Assembly: GCA_030425395.1 (NCBI GenBank) | Contig: JAUIAS010000013.1 | Coordinates: 20,239 to 84,238, forward strand | DNA length: 64,000 bases | Reading direction: 5' to 3' | From: Alphaproteobacteria bacterium | GTDB lineage: Bacteria > Pseudomonadota > Alphaproteobacteria > Rhodobacterales > Rhodobacteraceae | In this document: piece after piece, positions 45,561-55,435 of the stretch | How positions within the stretch are numbered: position 1 is the first letter of the stretch | Layout of the letters: each line of letters opens with the position of its first letter | Position numbers and translations under genes: made by a program | Notes under the pieces: model-generated | What the model was told of the DNA's origin: nothing | The model's input: the letters and a program-made list of their open reading frames with translations, nothing else | Databases searched by the model: none

Positions 45561-47090
45561 ATGGCCCCCTCTGCATTTCGGAGACTGACTTCATCCGCAG
45601 CCGTTCTGGCGCTGTCTGCCACATCCGCCCTTGCCGATCTGAGCGCGCGTGACGTCTGGGCCGACTGGGAAGGATACCTGACCGCGACAGGATACACTGT
45701 AGCCTCGCGCGAAACCGCGACATCTGACGGGCTGCGCGTTGATGATCTGGTCATGACCATGGATCTCCCGGAGGAGGGCCGCATCCTGATCACGCTGGGA
45801 ACAATCTCTTTCGTGGAAAATGATGATGGATCGGTCAGTATCGACTTACCAAGCCGAATGCCCATCACAATTGATGCGAAGGGCGCGGACGATGAGGCAA
45901 TCACCACACGGATTGATGTGACCCAAACCGACATTCAGATGTTGGCATCGGGCACCTCCGGCGAACTGACCTACGACTATTCCGCATCGTTGATGAAGGT
46001 CGCGCTGGTCGATGTCGTGAAAAATGGCACCGCTATGCCTCCCGAATCCCTCAGCTTTTCGCTCAACGTTTCGGACATCACATCGACCACCGTGATGAAG
46101 ACGGGCGAAGGCTTTAGAAATTATGCCTATGACTCCACGGCGAACGCCTTGGTCTATGACCTGCGCTTTGACGAACCCGAAAACCCGGACTTAGTCACTC
46201 TTTCCGGCGGCGTGGATGGAATTTCGATGGGTGGAGTCGTGAACCTGCCCGAAATCGCAGATCCGGAAGACGTGAACCTTATGGTTAAGTCGGGATTGTC
46301 CGCGAGTGGCGAAATTTCCACCATTGGCGGCAGAATGGACCTGAGCGGGCAGGAAGATGGAGAGCCGATCGAAGTTTCGACAAGCTCCGAATCCAGCTAT
46401 TTTGCCGCCGCAATCGGGGCCGAAGGGTTCGGATATGACCTTAGCCAGAAGAATATCGCGGTGAATGTGGCTGGTGGTGATATTCCGATCCCGCTGACAA
46501 CAACCGCCGCCGAGTTCTCAAGCGGGGTCTTCCTTCCGGTTCTGGCCAGCGATCAGAAACAGCCTTATGAGTTTTCGTTCACACTTGCCGATTTCACAGC
46601 CCCGGATTTCCTTTGGAACCTGTTCGATCCGGGCGGGATGCTGCCGCACGATCCCGCCACGGTCAGTCTGGACTTTACTGGGGAGCTGAAGGTTCTCGAG
46701 GATATCCTCGATCCCAAGGTCGCCGAGCGCATGGAGAATTCAGACGAGACTCCTTTCGAGTTGCTGTCGATGGTTATCGAGGGGCTTGAAGTGGCCGCTG
46801 TCGGCGCACTGTTGGAAGGAAGCGGGGAACTCACCTTTGACAATTCCGACACAACAACCTTTGACGGCCTGCCGCGGCCGACGGGCGTTGTCGATCTGAG
46901 GGTTGCCGGGGTCAACGCCCTGCTTGATACGCTGGTGGCCATGGGGATCGTGTCGGACGACGACGCGATGGGCGCACGCATGATGATGAGTCTCTTCGGT
47001 GTGCCGGGCGACGAACCCGATACGATCACCTCTCGCATCGAAGTGACCGAAGAGGGGCATGTTCTCGCCAACGGGCAGCGTATCCAGTAA
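45561..47090 (+). CDS. DUF2125 family exported protein
   Basis: A 509-residue protein with a signal peptide (MAPSAFRRLTSSAAVLALSATSALA). The rest is rich in beta-strand-like sequence and acidic, with the DUF2125-type start DLSARDVWADWEGYLTATGYTV and GAEGFGYDLSQKNIAVNVAGG. The family is alphaproteobacterial, probably periplasmic, with no known function. An AGAAAGGAC ribosome site precedes ATG 45561. It stands alone between the SDR and pmbA. Confidence 0.8.
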   Translation: MAPSAFRRLTSSAAVLALSATSALADLSARDVWADWEGYLTATGYTVASRETATSDGLRVDDLVMTMDLPEEGRILITLGTISFVENDDGSVSIDLPSRMPITIDAKGADDEAITTRIDVTQTDIQMLASGTSGELTYDYSASLMKVALVDVVKNGTAMPPESLSFSLNVSDITSTTVMKTGEGFRNYAYDSTANALVYDLRFDEPENPDLVTLSGGVDGISMGGVVNLPEIADPEDVNLMVKSGLSASGEISTIGGRMDLSGQEDGEPIEVSTSSESSYFAAAIGAEGFGYDLSQKNIAVNVAGGDIPIPLTTTAAEFSSGVFLPVLASDQKQPYEFSFTLADFTAPDFLWNLFDPGGMLPHDPATVSLDFTGELKVLEDILDPKVAERMENSDETPFELLSMVIEGLEVAAVGALLEGSGELTFDNSDTTTFDGLPRPTGVVDLRVAGVNALLDTLVAMGIVSDDDAMGARMMMSLFGVPGDEPDTITSRIEVTEEGHVLANGQRIQ

Positions 47091-47162
47091 TCGTGCTCTT
47101 CAGTTGCACCTGACCGCGTGGCGGACTACCTCAGGTCTGGCACACGGAAACAAGGAACGGGT

Positions 47163-48512
47163 ATGGCCGACGAACGGTTGCAAGGGCTGACGGAAGACCT
47201 ATTGAAACTTGCCAAGGCGGCGGGGGCAGATGCCGCTGACGCCTTGGCGGTGTCTGGGACCTCGGTCATGATAGACGTGCGCGAAGGCAAGCTGGAACAG
47301 GCCGAACGCGCCGAGGGCGTGGATATCGGCTTGCGCGTCTTGCTGGGGCGGAAACAGGCAATGGTCTCGGCATCAGACATTCGGGCCGACACTCTGGAAC
47401 AAATGGCAATGCGCGCCGTCGCCATGGCACGTGAAGCCCCGGAAGACCCCCATCAGGGCCTTGCCGATCCGCAAGAGCTTGCTCAGTCTTGGGATCTGCC
47501 GGCACTTGAGCTGGCCGACCCACAGGCGGAACCGAACCCGGCGGACCTTGAACGCGATGCTCGCGAAGCTGAGTCCGCGGCCAAGGACACCGGGCTGATT
47601 TCCCAAGTGCAATCAGCCAGCGCGGCCTATGGAAAGACAGATGTTTTCCTCGCTGCAAGTAACGGATTTTCAGGCGGCTATTCCCGTACTGACCGCGCTC
47701 GATCCTGCGTGGCTATCGCGGGCACTGGCACCGGCATGGAACGCGACTATGACGGCGACAGCCGCATTTGGCAGGGTGATCTAAGGAACGCCGCCGACAT
47801 CGGGCGCACCGCGGCGCAACGCGCGGCCGAACGTCTAGACGCCCGCAAACCCAAGACAGGCAGTTACCCTGTGTTGTTTGACGAACGCATCGCAGCGTCA
47901 CTGATCGGGCACCTGTTGTCCGCGATCAATGGTCATTCGGTTGCGCGGCGGTCGTCTTGGCTTCTGGATGCTCTCGGCCAGCAGGTTCTGCCGAAGGGGC
48001 TTTCCATCATAGAGGATCCGCACCGCCCTCGGTGTAGCGGATCGCGGCCTTTTGACGGCGAAGGTCTACCGACTCACAGGCGCGAGATCATCTCTGACGG
48101 GGTGTTGACGGGCTGGACGCTCGACCTCGCGTCAGGGCGCAAGCTGGGGATGCCATCAACCGGAAACGCAGCGCGGGGCACATCCTCGCCGCCGTCGCCA
48201 TCCAACTGGAACATTGCCCTGACCCAAGGCACGCAAAGCCAAAGTGAATTGATGCGTGACATGGGCACAGGCATCTTGGTCACCTCAATGATCGGGGCCA
48301 CGATCAACCCGACAACCGGGGATTATTCGCGCGGAGCATCGGGTTTTTGGATCGAGAACGGGGAGCCTGTTCATCCCGTGAACGAATGCACCATCGCGGG
48401 CAACCTCCGCGAGATGCTGTTACGGATCGTTCCGGCAAATGACGCACGCCCGCATCTGTCGCGGGTGGTTCCGTCGGTCCTGATCGAAGGGATGACCCTT
48501 GCCGGCGAGTGA
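47163..48512 (+). CDS. pmbA: TldE/PmbA-family metalloprotease component
   Basis: A 449-residue protein of the TldD/PmbA fold. The N-terminus has VMIDVREGKLEQAERAEGVDIGLRVLLG and the C-terminal half YSRGASGFWIENGEPVHPVNECTIAGNLREML, standard for PmbA (TldE). TldE lacks the HExxH zinc motif and works with TldD on peptides such as microcin B17 leaders and unfolded proteins. ATG 47163 gives the family start MADERLQGLTEDLL. tldD is not in the window. cysQ overlaps its end by 14 bases. Confidence 0.87.
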   Translation: MADERLQGLTEDLLKLAKAAGADAADALAVSGTSVMIDVREGKLEQAERAEGVDIGLRVLLGRKQAMVSASDIRADTLEQMAMRAVAMAREAPEDPHQGLADPQELAQSWDLPALELADPQAEPNPADLERDAREAESAAKDTGLISQVQSASAAYGKTDVFLAASNGFSGGYSRTDRARSCVAIAGTGTGMERDYDGDSRIWQGDLRNAADIGRTAAQRAAERLDARKPKTGSYPVLFDERIAASLIGHLLSAINGHSVARRSSWLLDALGQQVLPKGLSIIEDPHRPRCSGSRPFDGEGLPTHRREIISDGVLTGWTLDLASGRKLGMPSTGNAARGTSSPPSPSNWNIALTQGTQSQSELMRDMGTGILVTSMIGATINPTTGDYSRGASGFWIENGEPVHPVNECTIAGNLREMLLRIVPANDARPHLSRVVPSVLIEGMTLAGE

Positions 48513-49281
48513 TCTCGACCTTTTGCTGGAAGCCGCCCACGCCGCAGGCAACGTGGCTTTGGGGTTCTCCGGTCGCACTGCGCGCCGCTGGGATAAACCT
48601 GACGGCGCGGGCCCGGTGACCGAAGCAGATATCGCGGTCAACACAATGTTGGAAGAAAAGTTGCGCACAGCGCGGCCAGACTATGGCTGGCTATCCGAAG
48701 AATCAGACGACACCGCAGAACGTTTGAACCGGGAACACGTCTTTATCATCGACCCGATCGACGGCACTCGCAGTTTTGCCGAAGGTTCTGACATCTGGGC
48801 GCATTCAATCGCCATCGCACGGGCCGGAGAAATCACGGCGGCCGTGGTCTATCTGCCTGCGCGGCAAAAGACTTTTCACGCTGCCAAGGGACAGGGCGCA
48901 TTTCTCAACGGCGCACCAATACGGGTTGGCAAAAGACGTGACCTTTCCGGAGCCGAGGTTCTGACCACGCGGCCCAATCTGGAAGCCAGCCACTGGCGGG
49001 GCGCGACCGCACCGGATATCCGTCGCGCGCACCGCCCGTCGCTGGCCTATCGCATGGCCTTGGTCGCGCAAGGTAAATTCGACGGCATGCTGACGCTGCG
49101 CCCCGCATGGGAATGGGACATCGCCGCAGGTGATCTTATCCTGCGCGAGGCAGGTGCCGAGGCGACCGACAGGCGTGGCAATCCTCTGGTCTTCAATAAC
49201 CCGCACCCGTCACAAGACGGCGTTATCGCCGCGGGTGGCGCGATACACGCACAGATTCTCGCAAAGCTGCGCCCGATCTAG
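48499..49281 (+). CDS. Inositol-phosphatase-family enzyme, CysQ-like
   Basis: A 260-residue metal-dependent phosphatase. The metal-binding motifs SEES (~68-71), DPIDGTRSFAEG (~85-96) and WEWDIAAGDLILREAGA (~201-217) are complete. It may be a 3'(2'),5'-bisphosphate nucleotidase (CysQ) or an inositol monophosphatase; sequence alone does not separate them. The start is TTG at 48499, inside the pmbA end, preceded by GAAGGGATG; no in-frame ATG would keep the N-terminal helix. Confidence 0.83.
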   Translation: MPASDLDLLLEAAHAAGNVALGFSGRTARRWDKPDGAGPVTEADIAVNTMLEEKLRTARPDYGWLSEESDDTAERLNREHVFIIDPIDGTRSFAEGSDIWAHSIAIARAGEITAAVVYLPARQKTFHAAKGQGAFLNGAPIRVGKRRDLSGAEVLTTRPNLEASHWRGATAPDIRRAHRPSLAYRMALVAQGKFDGMLTLRPAWEWDIAAGDLILREAGAEATDRRGNPLVFNNPHPSQDGVIAAGGAIHAQILAKLRPI

Positions 49282-49386
49282 CCTTGCCAGCACATCGCTC
49301 ACGTGGCCGCCCCATTGCTTGACCCCGCAATTCAATCCCATAAGCTGCGCCTGTTCCGCGCCGCACCCATGTCAGGAAACACACCG

Positions 49387-49629
49387 ATGACCCAGAGACT
49401 ACACCTTGTCTTCGGCGGAGAGCTAGTCGACCCCACCCGCAACGAATTCCGCGATACCAGCGAAATGCACGTTGTCGGCATCTTCCCGAACTATGCAACT
49501 GCCTATGACGCGTGGAAAGCCGAAGCCCAACGCACCGTGGACAACGCGCACATGCGATATTTCATCGCCCACATCCATCGCCTGATGGATGAAGAATCCC
49601 CCAGCTCTTCGACACAAGCGCTGGACTGA
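49387..49629 (+). CDS. DUF4170 family small protein
   Basis: An 80-residue protein, MTQRLHLVFGGELVDPTRNEFRDTSEMHVVGIF..., ending with a conserved DNAHMRYFIAHIHRLMDEE segment. It is an alphaproteobacterial family of unknown function found beside Kdo transferase genes. ATG 49387 was chosen; ATG 49369 would add 6 residues. waaA follows within 3 bases. Confidence 0.82.
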   Translation: MTQRLHLVFGGELVDPTRNEFRDTSEMHVVGIFPNYATAYDAWKAEAQRTVDNAHMRYFIAHIHRLMDEESPSSSTQALD

Positions 49630-49631
49630 CC

Positions 49632-50861
49632 TTGGGTGGCAGGAAGATCGGTTTAGCGGTATGGCGCGCGCTGTCTTCCAGAGGCGCACACATCCCATTT
49701 ATCGCGGAACGAGATCGTCCAGAAGGCGAATTGATCTGGCTGCATTCAGACACGCCTGAACGGCTAGCCGCGCTGCGCGAATTGGGAGCCCGGCTGAAAC
49801 AGCAACGCGGTCAAGTGAGTGTTCTTGCGACGCTGTCGTCGTCGGGCATGCAAGACCGGACCGGGCCGGATCACCCGTTTGACTGGCTGATTCCACTGCC
49901 CGGCGATCATCCTGACCATGTGCGCCAGTTTTTGGCCCACTGGCGGCCCGATCTGTGCATCTGGGCGGGTAGCAACCTGCGGCCCAACATGATCGGCATG
50001 ACACGGCAGGCCGGAGTTTCCATGGCGCTTGTCGATCTGGAGAATGACGCAATAACCTTGGAAGGTGGTTCATGGGTGCCACAGTTGCAGCGGGCCTGCC
50101 TTGAATGCTTTGACACTGTTCTCGCCCCTGATCAGGACACCGCAGATTGGCTGATGCGCCGCGGTATTGGTGTTGACCGCGTAAGGGTGTCAGGGCGACT
50201 GCGCAAAGGCGCGTCGGCCTTGCCAGTGGACGAAACAGAGATTGACGCCTTGCAACAGATGATCGGGCGGCGGCCCGTCTGGCTTGCTGCTTATATCACG
50301 CGCGAAGAACTGCCGATGGTCCTTTGGGCGCACCGGTCCGCCCAAAGACTGGCGCACCGGCTGATGCTGGTCGTGGTTCCTGACGCCCTACAGGACGCCG
50401 ACACAATGCGCGATCACATCGCGAATGACAGTCTCAGCCTTGCCTGTTGGGTCGAAGGACAAGACCCCGACGAAAACACCCAGGTTGTTCTCGCCGAACG
50501 CGGGCGGGAAATGGGCATGTGGTATCGGGTTGCACCGGTCACCTTTATTGGCGGATCACTTACCACGGGTAGCCACGGAAATGACCCTTTCGAGGCCGCC
50601 GCTCTCGGGTCTGCAATTGTTTATGGCCCGAATGTCCGTGACCACCTGTCGACCTATTCCCGACTGGCCGCGGCAGGCGCTGCACGCATCGTCAAGGACG
50701 CCGAAGGGCTGGCTGTGGCAGTCAACCACCTGATTGCCCCGGATCAGTCCGCCGCCATGGCGCTGGCAGGCTGGGAAGTCGCATCAGAAAGCGCCTTCCT
50801 GATCGACGAACTTCTTGAAATCGCGCATACCCACCTTGACCAAGGTAAGGGGGGCGCATGA
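49632..50861 (+). CDS. waaA: 3-deoxy-D-manno-octulosonic acid (Kdo) transferase
   Basis: A 409-residue GT30-type transferase that adds Kdo to lipid IVA at the inner membrane. Recognisable segments are the central [13 protein letters not shown] acceptor-side block, [26 protein letters not shown], and the donor-binding [30 protein letters not shown]. It starts with TTG (49632) two bases after the DUF4170 stop; no closer in-frame ATG exists. lpxK overlaps its end by 4 bases, forming a lipid A/Kdo unit. Confidence 0.85.
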   Translation: MGGRKIGLAVWRALSSRGAHIPFIAERDRPEGELIWLHSDTPERLAALRELGARLKQQRGQVSVLATLSSSGMQDRTGPDHPFDWLIPLPGDHPDHVRQFLAHWRPDLCIWAGSNLRPNMIGMTRQAGVSMALVDLENDAITLEGGSWVPQLQRACLECFDTVLAPDQDTADWLMRRGIGVDRVRVSGRLRKGASALPVDETEIDALQQMIGRRPVWLAAYITREELPMVLWAHRSAQRLAHRLMLVVVPDALQDADTMRDHIANDSLSLACWVEGQDPDENTQVVLAERGREMGMWYRVAPVTFIGGSLTTGSHGNDPFEAAALGSAIVYGPNVRDHLSTYSRLAAAGAARIVKDAEGLAVAVNHLIAPDQSAAMALAGWEVASESAFLIDELLEIAHTHLDQGKGGA

Positions 50862-51853
50862 AAGAACCGGCATTCTGGTATCCTCAGGGCGCGCAAACCG
50901 GCATCGCGGCACACCTTCTGTCTCCTTTCGGATGGCTCTATGGCAAGGCCACGGCGCACCGCCTGTCGCGCGGACCTCAGGCCTCGGTAGGCGTGCCGGT
51001 GATCTGCGTCGGCAACATCAATGTGGGCGGAACCGGCAAGACGCCCACCGTGATCTGGCTTCTGGCGGAACTGATGCGCGCGGGGCACATTCCCCACGTG
51101 GTATCGCGCGGCTATGGAGGCACGGAAACCGGGGCACTACATGTTCACCCCGCTCGTCACAGCGCCCGGCGTGTGGGGGACGAACCGCTGCTCCTGTCGG
51201 CATTCGGAGAGGTTTGGGTCGCCCGCGACCGGCTGGCCGGTGCCCGCGCTGCCGTCGCAGACGGGGCAACCGTGATAATCCTTGATGATGGATTTCAGAA
51301 CCCCGCGCTGGCCAAGGATGCGTCGATCGTTGTGGTGGATGCGGCGCGTGGCTTCGGCAACGGTTTGTGCCTGCCGGCGGGACCTCTGCGCGAACCCGTC
51401 GCTGCGGGATTGGCGCGTGCGGACATGATCTTGGCCATAGGGACACCCGAAGCCCGTGACGCCTTCTGGCGCGCTCTGCCAGAAACCGGTGCAAGACGTG
51501 CGGGCGGGCTCCTTGAACCGCTACAGACCGGGATGGATTGGGGGGGCACGCCGGTTCTGGCTTTTGCCGGGATCGGCAATCCCGCCAAGTTCTTTGCAAC
51601 CCTGCACGATCTGGGTGCCGATATTCGCCGGGCCGAGGCGCTCGATGATCATCAGCACCTCTCGCCCGCGCTCCTCACCCGGCTGGAAGCCGAGGCGCGC
51701 AGTCTTGGCGCGCAGCTTGTCACGACGGAAAAGGATGCCGCCCGCCTGCCGATATCGTTTCGCCAAAAGGTCATCACTCTGCCGGTGCGCCTATCCGTTG
51801 AGGATGGCGAGGCCGTGGCCAAGGCAATCCTGACCAAGGCACCTGCCCCCTAG
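50858..51853 (+). CDS. lpxK: Tetraacyldisaccharide 4'-kinase LpxK
   Basis: A 331-residue kinase of lipid A synthesis. The P-loop is [14 protein letters not shown] (residues ~52-65), then [14 protein letters not shown] and ILDDGFQN, all LpxK-specific, and [10 protein letters not shown] near the C-terminus. It phosphorylates the 4' position of the tetraacyldisaccharide just before Kdo addition by WaaA, whose gene it overlaps (ATGA). The N-terminus carries the membrane-associating segment [13 protein letters not shown]. Confidence 0.92.
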   Translation: MKEPAFWYPQGAQTGIAAHLLSPFGWLYGKATAHRLSRGPQASVGVPVICVGNINVGGTGKTPTVIWLLAELMRAGHIPHVVSRGYGGTETGALHVHPARHSARRVGDEPLLLSAFGEVWVARDRLAGARAAVADGATVIILDDGFQNPALAKDASIVVVDAARGFGNGLCLPAGPLREPVAAGLARADMILAIGTPEARDAFWRALPETGARRAGGLLEPLQTGMDWGGTPVLAFAGIGNPAKFFATLHDLGADIRRAEALDDHQHLSPALLTRLEAEARSLGAQLVTTEKDAARLPISFRQKVITLPVRLSVEDGEAVAKAILTKAPAP

Positions 51854-51909
51854 AAGCACAACCGTTCCGACGGCAAACAGCCTCCGATCCTGAAAAAGTG
51901 GATCGAGGC

Positions 51910-53025
51910 TCAGCCGTTATCTTCGCCCAGTTTCGGGGCGGGGCGATGCAGGGCGAGTTCCGCATCCGAAAAGACAAATGGTGCCCGAATACCCGGCACA
52001 CCATCAAGCTCGATCTGCATTCCACGGGCCTGTACCTGCGGATCGGCCATGACATCGTCAAACCGGTTGATCGGCCCAGCGGGCACGCCTTGGGCCTCGC
52101 AGGCAGCCAAGAGATCGTCACGAGTGCGCTGAGCCGTGGCAGCGTTCAGCCGTTCGATCATCTGAACCCGGTTCGCAACACGATCCCTGTTGTGCAGGTA
52201 TTCCGCCGCCTCGGCCATTTCGTCCAAGCCAAGCAGACTGCAAAGCCGCTGATATTGGCCATCGTTGCCGGTGGCGATAATGATATGCCCATCCGCGCAA
52301 TCAAACACCTGATAAGGCGTCAGGTTCGGGTGCGCATTCCCCATCCGCCCCGGCGGTGTCCCTGTTGTCAGATAGTTCATCGCCTGATTGGCGGTTACGG
52401 CCACTGCAACATCCAACAGGGCCATGTCGATATGCTGTCCTTTGCCTGTCTGGCTCCGCTGATAGAGGGCAGCCAGAATACCGGTCACAGAATAGACACC
52501 GGTGAAAATATCGGTGATCGCGACACCGGATTTCTGTGGCTGGCCGTCGGCTTCGCCGGTGATTGACATCAGGCCGGACATTCCCTGAATGATAAAATCA
52601 TAGCCTGCCCGATGCGAATAAGGGCCGGTCTGACCAAACCCGGTGATCGAACAGTAGATCAGGCGGGGGTTCACTTTTTGCAGGCTGGCATAGTCCAGCC
52701 CGTATTTCTCAAGCCCACCCTTTTTGAAATTCTCGATCAGGATATCGGCATCGGCCACAAGGTCGCGCACCTGTGCCTGTCCTTCCGGCGTGCGGAAATC
52801 CACGGTCACGGACGCTTTGCCACGATTGCACGAATGGTAATAGGACGCTGACACGTCGTCATCCCGGGTGACAAAGGGCGGCCCCCATGCGCGCGTGTCA
52901 TCGCCTTGCGGCGATTCCACCTTTATCACTTCGGCCCCCAGATCGGACAGGGTCTGGCCAGCCCAAGGGCCAGCCAGAATACGGGCAAGCTCAACAACCT
53001 TGAGCCCGGCAAGAGGAGCAGCCAT
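51910..53025 (-). CDS. CaiB/BaiF family III CoA-transferase
   Basis: A 371-residue protein. It opens MAAPLAGLKVVELARILAGPWAGQTLSDLGAEVIKVESPQGDDTR, and the probable catalytic Asp is in IDMALLDVAVAV, as in formyl-CoA and carnitinyl-CoA transferases. It transfers CoA between carboxylic acids; the acids are unknown. The start codon overlaps the DsbA-like stop by one base. Confidence 0.87.
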   Translation of the reverse strand: MAAPLAGLKVVELARILAGPWAGQTLSDLGAEVIKVESPQGDDTRAWGPPFVTRDDDVSASYYHSCNRGKASVTVDFRTPEGQAQVRDLVADADILIENFKKGGLEKYGLDYASLQKVNPRLIYCSITGFGQTGPYSHRAGYDFIIQGMSGLMSITGEADGQPQKSGVAITDIFTGVYSVTGILAALYQRSQTGKGQHIDMALLDVAVAVTANQAMNYLTTGTPPGRMGNAHPNLTPYQVFDCADGHIIIATGNDGQYQRLCSLLGLDEMAEAAEYLHNRDRVANRVQMIERLNAATAQRTRDDLLAACEAQGVPAGPINRFDDVMADPQVQARGMQIELDGVPGIRAPFVFSDAELALHRPAPKLGEDNG

Positions 53026-53690
53026 TATTCGCCCAGTGCCTTGTCGATGATCGCAGACATGTCGGCGAAGCTCATGTTCGAATGCTTTTCGCCATTGATG
53101 ATAAAGCTCGGTGTTGAATCGATCCCGTCTTCTTCGGCGTTTTGCTGGTACCAGGTTACCAGGGTCTGTGCCTTAGTTCCGTCCTTTAGACACGCGTCCA
53201 ATGTGTCCTCGCTCAGGCCGGCAAGGCGGCCGATCTTGCTGAGTTCAGACACGATTTCAGCAGGCCCGCCAGCGCGCGCCCAAGTGGCCTGACCATCATA
53301 GATGAGTTCCGTCATCCCAAAGAACTTGTCCGGTCCGGCACAACGCGCGATCATCGAAGCCCACAACCCATAGCGATCAAAATACACCTCACGGTAGACA
53401 AAGCGGATCTTGCCCGTGTCGATGTAGTCGGATTTCAACTGCTTGTAGGTCGTCTTGTGAAAGGTGGCGCAATGCGGACATGTGAAAGATGCGTATTCGA
53501 CCACCGTAACGGGTGCATCGGGGTTGCCCTGTTCCATCTCTATGATGGTGGACACGTCGATATCCGCCTCTTGTGCCATGGCCATACCAGCCAAAAGCGA
53601 ATTGTCGGTGCCGGGCGCCCGACCATTCCAGAGCATCAGCCCAGCAGCCAGCGCGGCAACCACGCCAATAACGGCAACGATACGTGCCAT
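53025..53690 (-). CDS. DsbA-family exported thiol-disulfide protein
   Basis: A 221-residue protein with an N-terminal membrane/signal segment (RIVAVIGVVAALAAGLMLW) and a thioredoxin-like domain with an inserted helical part. The active site is SFTCPHCATFH (Cys71-Cys74), and the cis-Pro loop is STPSFIINGE. It should oxidise or reshuffle disulfides in periplasmic proteins. It follows the DUF721 gene by 12 bp. Confidence 0.87.
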   Translation of the reverse strand: MARIVAVIGVVAALAAGLMLWNGRAPGTDNSLLAGMAMAQEADIDVSTIIEMEQGNPDAPVTVVEYASFTCPHCATFHKTTYKQLKSDYIDTGKIRFVYREVYFDRYGLWASMIARCAGPDKFFGMTELIYDGQATWARAGGPAEIVSELSKIGRLAGLSEDTLDACLKDGTKAQTLVTWYQQNAEEDGIDSTPSFIINGEKHSNMSFADMSAIIDKALGE

Positions 53691-53702
53691 GTCATTTCCT
53701 CT

Positions 53703-54230
53703 TCATTGTTTGGATCTGGATAGAACGTTGCGGCCCAAACGTTCAAGGGCTTCTCGCAAGGAACTGTCGCCCACAGGATCAGCGAGACTGGCGGCCTGAT
53801 CGCGGATTTCAGGGGCAATTTCAGGTTTTTCTGCAACGGGTTTGGGCGCATAGGAAAAATCGGCCTGACCTTCGGCAAACCCGGTTGGTGCCGTCTGGGT
53901 CACGCGCACACGGGAAATCGCGTTGTATCCATAGACGCCATTGACGCGTGTGCGCAGCGTTTCCTTTTGCATTTCTACCATTGGGGCATAAGGCCCCGTC
54001 GTCAGCACCGTGAGCGTCGCCCCGAACCCGGACTTGGAATAGCTTACGTTGACGGGGCGCGCGATCGCAGCCAAATCGCCGCCTGCGATCTCTTCCCAAT
54101 GGGTCAACAGCCGTGAAACCGCGAACCCACGGCTTTCGCCCGCACGTCGGATTTGTGCGCCAAGCACGGATGCCGTGCGCTTGAAGCCCCGCGTCGTTGA
54201 CGGTCGAGTTGTTGATGGTCGTGTCGACAT
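53703..54230 (-). CDS. DUF721 family protein
   Basis: A 175-residue protein. The DUF721 core is residues ~15-110 (RGFAVSRLLTHWEEIAGGDLAAIARPVNVSY...LTVLTTGPYAPMVEMQKETLRTRVNGVYGYNAISRVRVTQTAP). These zinc-ribbon-free proteins are often encoded near dnaA, mutY or smc and lack a proven function; a nucleic-acid-linked role has been suggested. ATG 54230 was used. It is divergent from mutY across 81 bp. Confidence 0.83.
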   Translation of the reverse strand: MSTRPSTTRPSTTRGFKRTASVLGAQIRRAGESRGFAVSRLLTHWEEIAGGDLAAIARPVNVSYSKSGFGATLTVLTTGPYAPMVEMQKETLRTRVNGVYGYNAISRVRVTQTAPTGFAEGQADFSYAPKPVAEKPEIAPEIRDQAASLADPVGDSSLREALERLGRNVLSRSKQ

Positions 54231-54311
54231 GTCTGGCAATCCCGGTTTCACAGGTTAGTTTACCAGCGCAGCGCAAAGGCGCCACCCCAACCCGCGGCAG
54301 GAGAATAAAGA

Positions 54312-55373
54312 TTGCGTGACAGTGCATCGGCCCCGCACCTTCAGGGCACTCTTCTGGATTGGTACGACCGCAATGCCCGTGATCTGCCGTGGCGCACGTC
54401 GCCGGCGCAGCGGACCCAGGGTGTACGCCCCGACCCGTATCACGTGTGGTTATCGGAAATCATGCTGCAACAAACCACCGTTGCCGCCGTAAAACCCTAT
54501 TTTGAACGGTTTCTCGCTCTTTGGCCTACGGTCAGTGATCTGGCGCGTGCAGAGGACAGTGCCGTGATGGGTGAGTGGGCAGGGTTGGGATATTACGCGC
54601 GGGCGCGCAACCTTCTGAAATGCGCTCGTGCCGTGACCGACAACCACGATGGGGTTTTTCCTGATACATATGACCAACTTCTGGAATTGCCGGGCATCGG
54701 GCCATATACGGCCGCCGCCATCGCCTCGATTGCGTTTGATCGTCCAGAGCCGGTGATGGACGGGAATGTCGAACGGGTGATGTCTCGTCTCCACGCTGTC
54801 GAAACTCCGCTTCCAGCTTCCAAGCCCATACTCCAGTCGCATACGGCGGAACTCACGCCGCACCTACGCCCCGGCGATTACGCGCAGGCGGTCATGGACT
54901 TGGGGGCCACAATCTGTACGCCGCGCAATCCGGCTTGCGGCATCTGTCCATGGCGCACGCCCTGCAAGGCCCGCATTGCAGGCAACGCAGCCGACCTGCC
55001 CCGCAAGACCCCAAAGAAGGCCAAGCCGGTTCGTCAAGGCACGATATTTGTCGCGGCTCGCGAAGACGGTGCCTGGCTCGTGGAACGACGGCCAGACAGC
55101 GGCCTGTTGGGCGGCATGATGGGGTGGCCCGGGTCGGATTGGCAAGAGCACCCGACAGACGCGACACCTCCTGCCACTGCCGCGTGGGCTGACGTCGGAG
55201 AGGTGCGGCACACGTTCACTCATTTCCATTTGAGACTGCGGGTCATGGCCGCACGCCTGCCCGCTAACTGCGCACCACAGCGCGGCGATTTCATGGAACC
55301 CGATAGGTTTCGCCCGTCGGACCTTCCGACTGTGATGCGCAAGGCCTTCGATCTGGCGCGACACGTTTACTGA
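54312..55373 (+). CDS. mutY: A/G-specific adenine glycosylase MutY
   Basis: A 353-residue enzyme that removes adenine opposite 8-oxoguanine. The catalytic Glu49 is in LSEIMLQQTTVAAV, the helix-hairpin-helix LPGIGPYTAAAIAS follows, Asp150 is in EPVMDGNVERV, and the 4Fe-4S ligands are Cys202, 209, 212 and 218. The C-terminal NUDIX-like domain (~235-350) recognises the lesion. The start is TTG (54312), because no in-frame ATG precedes the active-site motif. Confidence 0.92.
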   Translation: MRDSASAPHLQGTLLDWYDRNARDLPWRTSPAQRTQGVRPDPYHVWLSEIMLQQTTVAAVKPYFERFLALWPTVSDLARAEDSAVMGEWAGLGYYARARNLLKCARAVTDNHDGVFPDTYDQLLELPGIGPYTAAAIASIAFDRPEPVMDGNVERVMSRLHAVETPLPASKPILQSHTAELTPHLRPGDYAQAVMDLGATICTPRNPACGICPWRTPCKARIAGNAADLPRKTPKKAKPVRQGTIFVAAREDGAWLVERRPDSGLLGGMMGWPGSDWQEHPTDATPPATAAWADVGEVRHTFTHFHLRLRVMAARLPANCAPQRGDFMEPDRFRPSDLPTVMRKAFDLARHVY

Positions 55374-55435
55374 TTGTCATCATCGTTCAGACCGCGCAGA
55401 GTTTTCCAAAGCCGTTATCAGGACGGAGGCCCCAA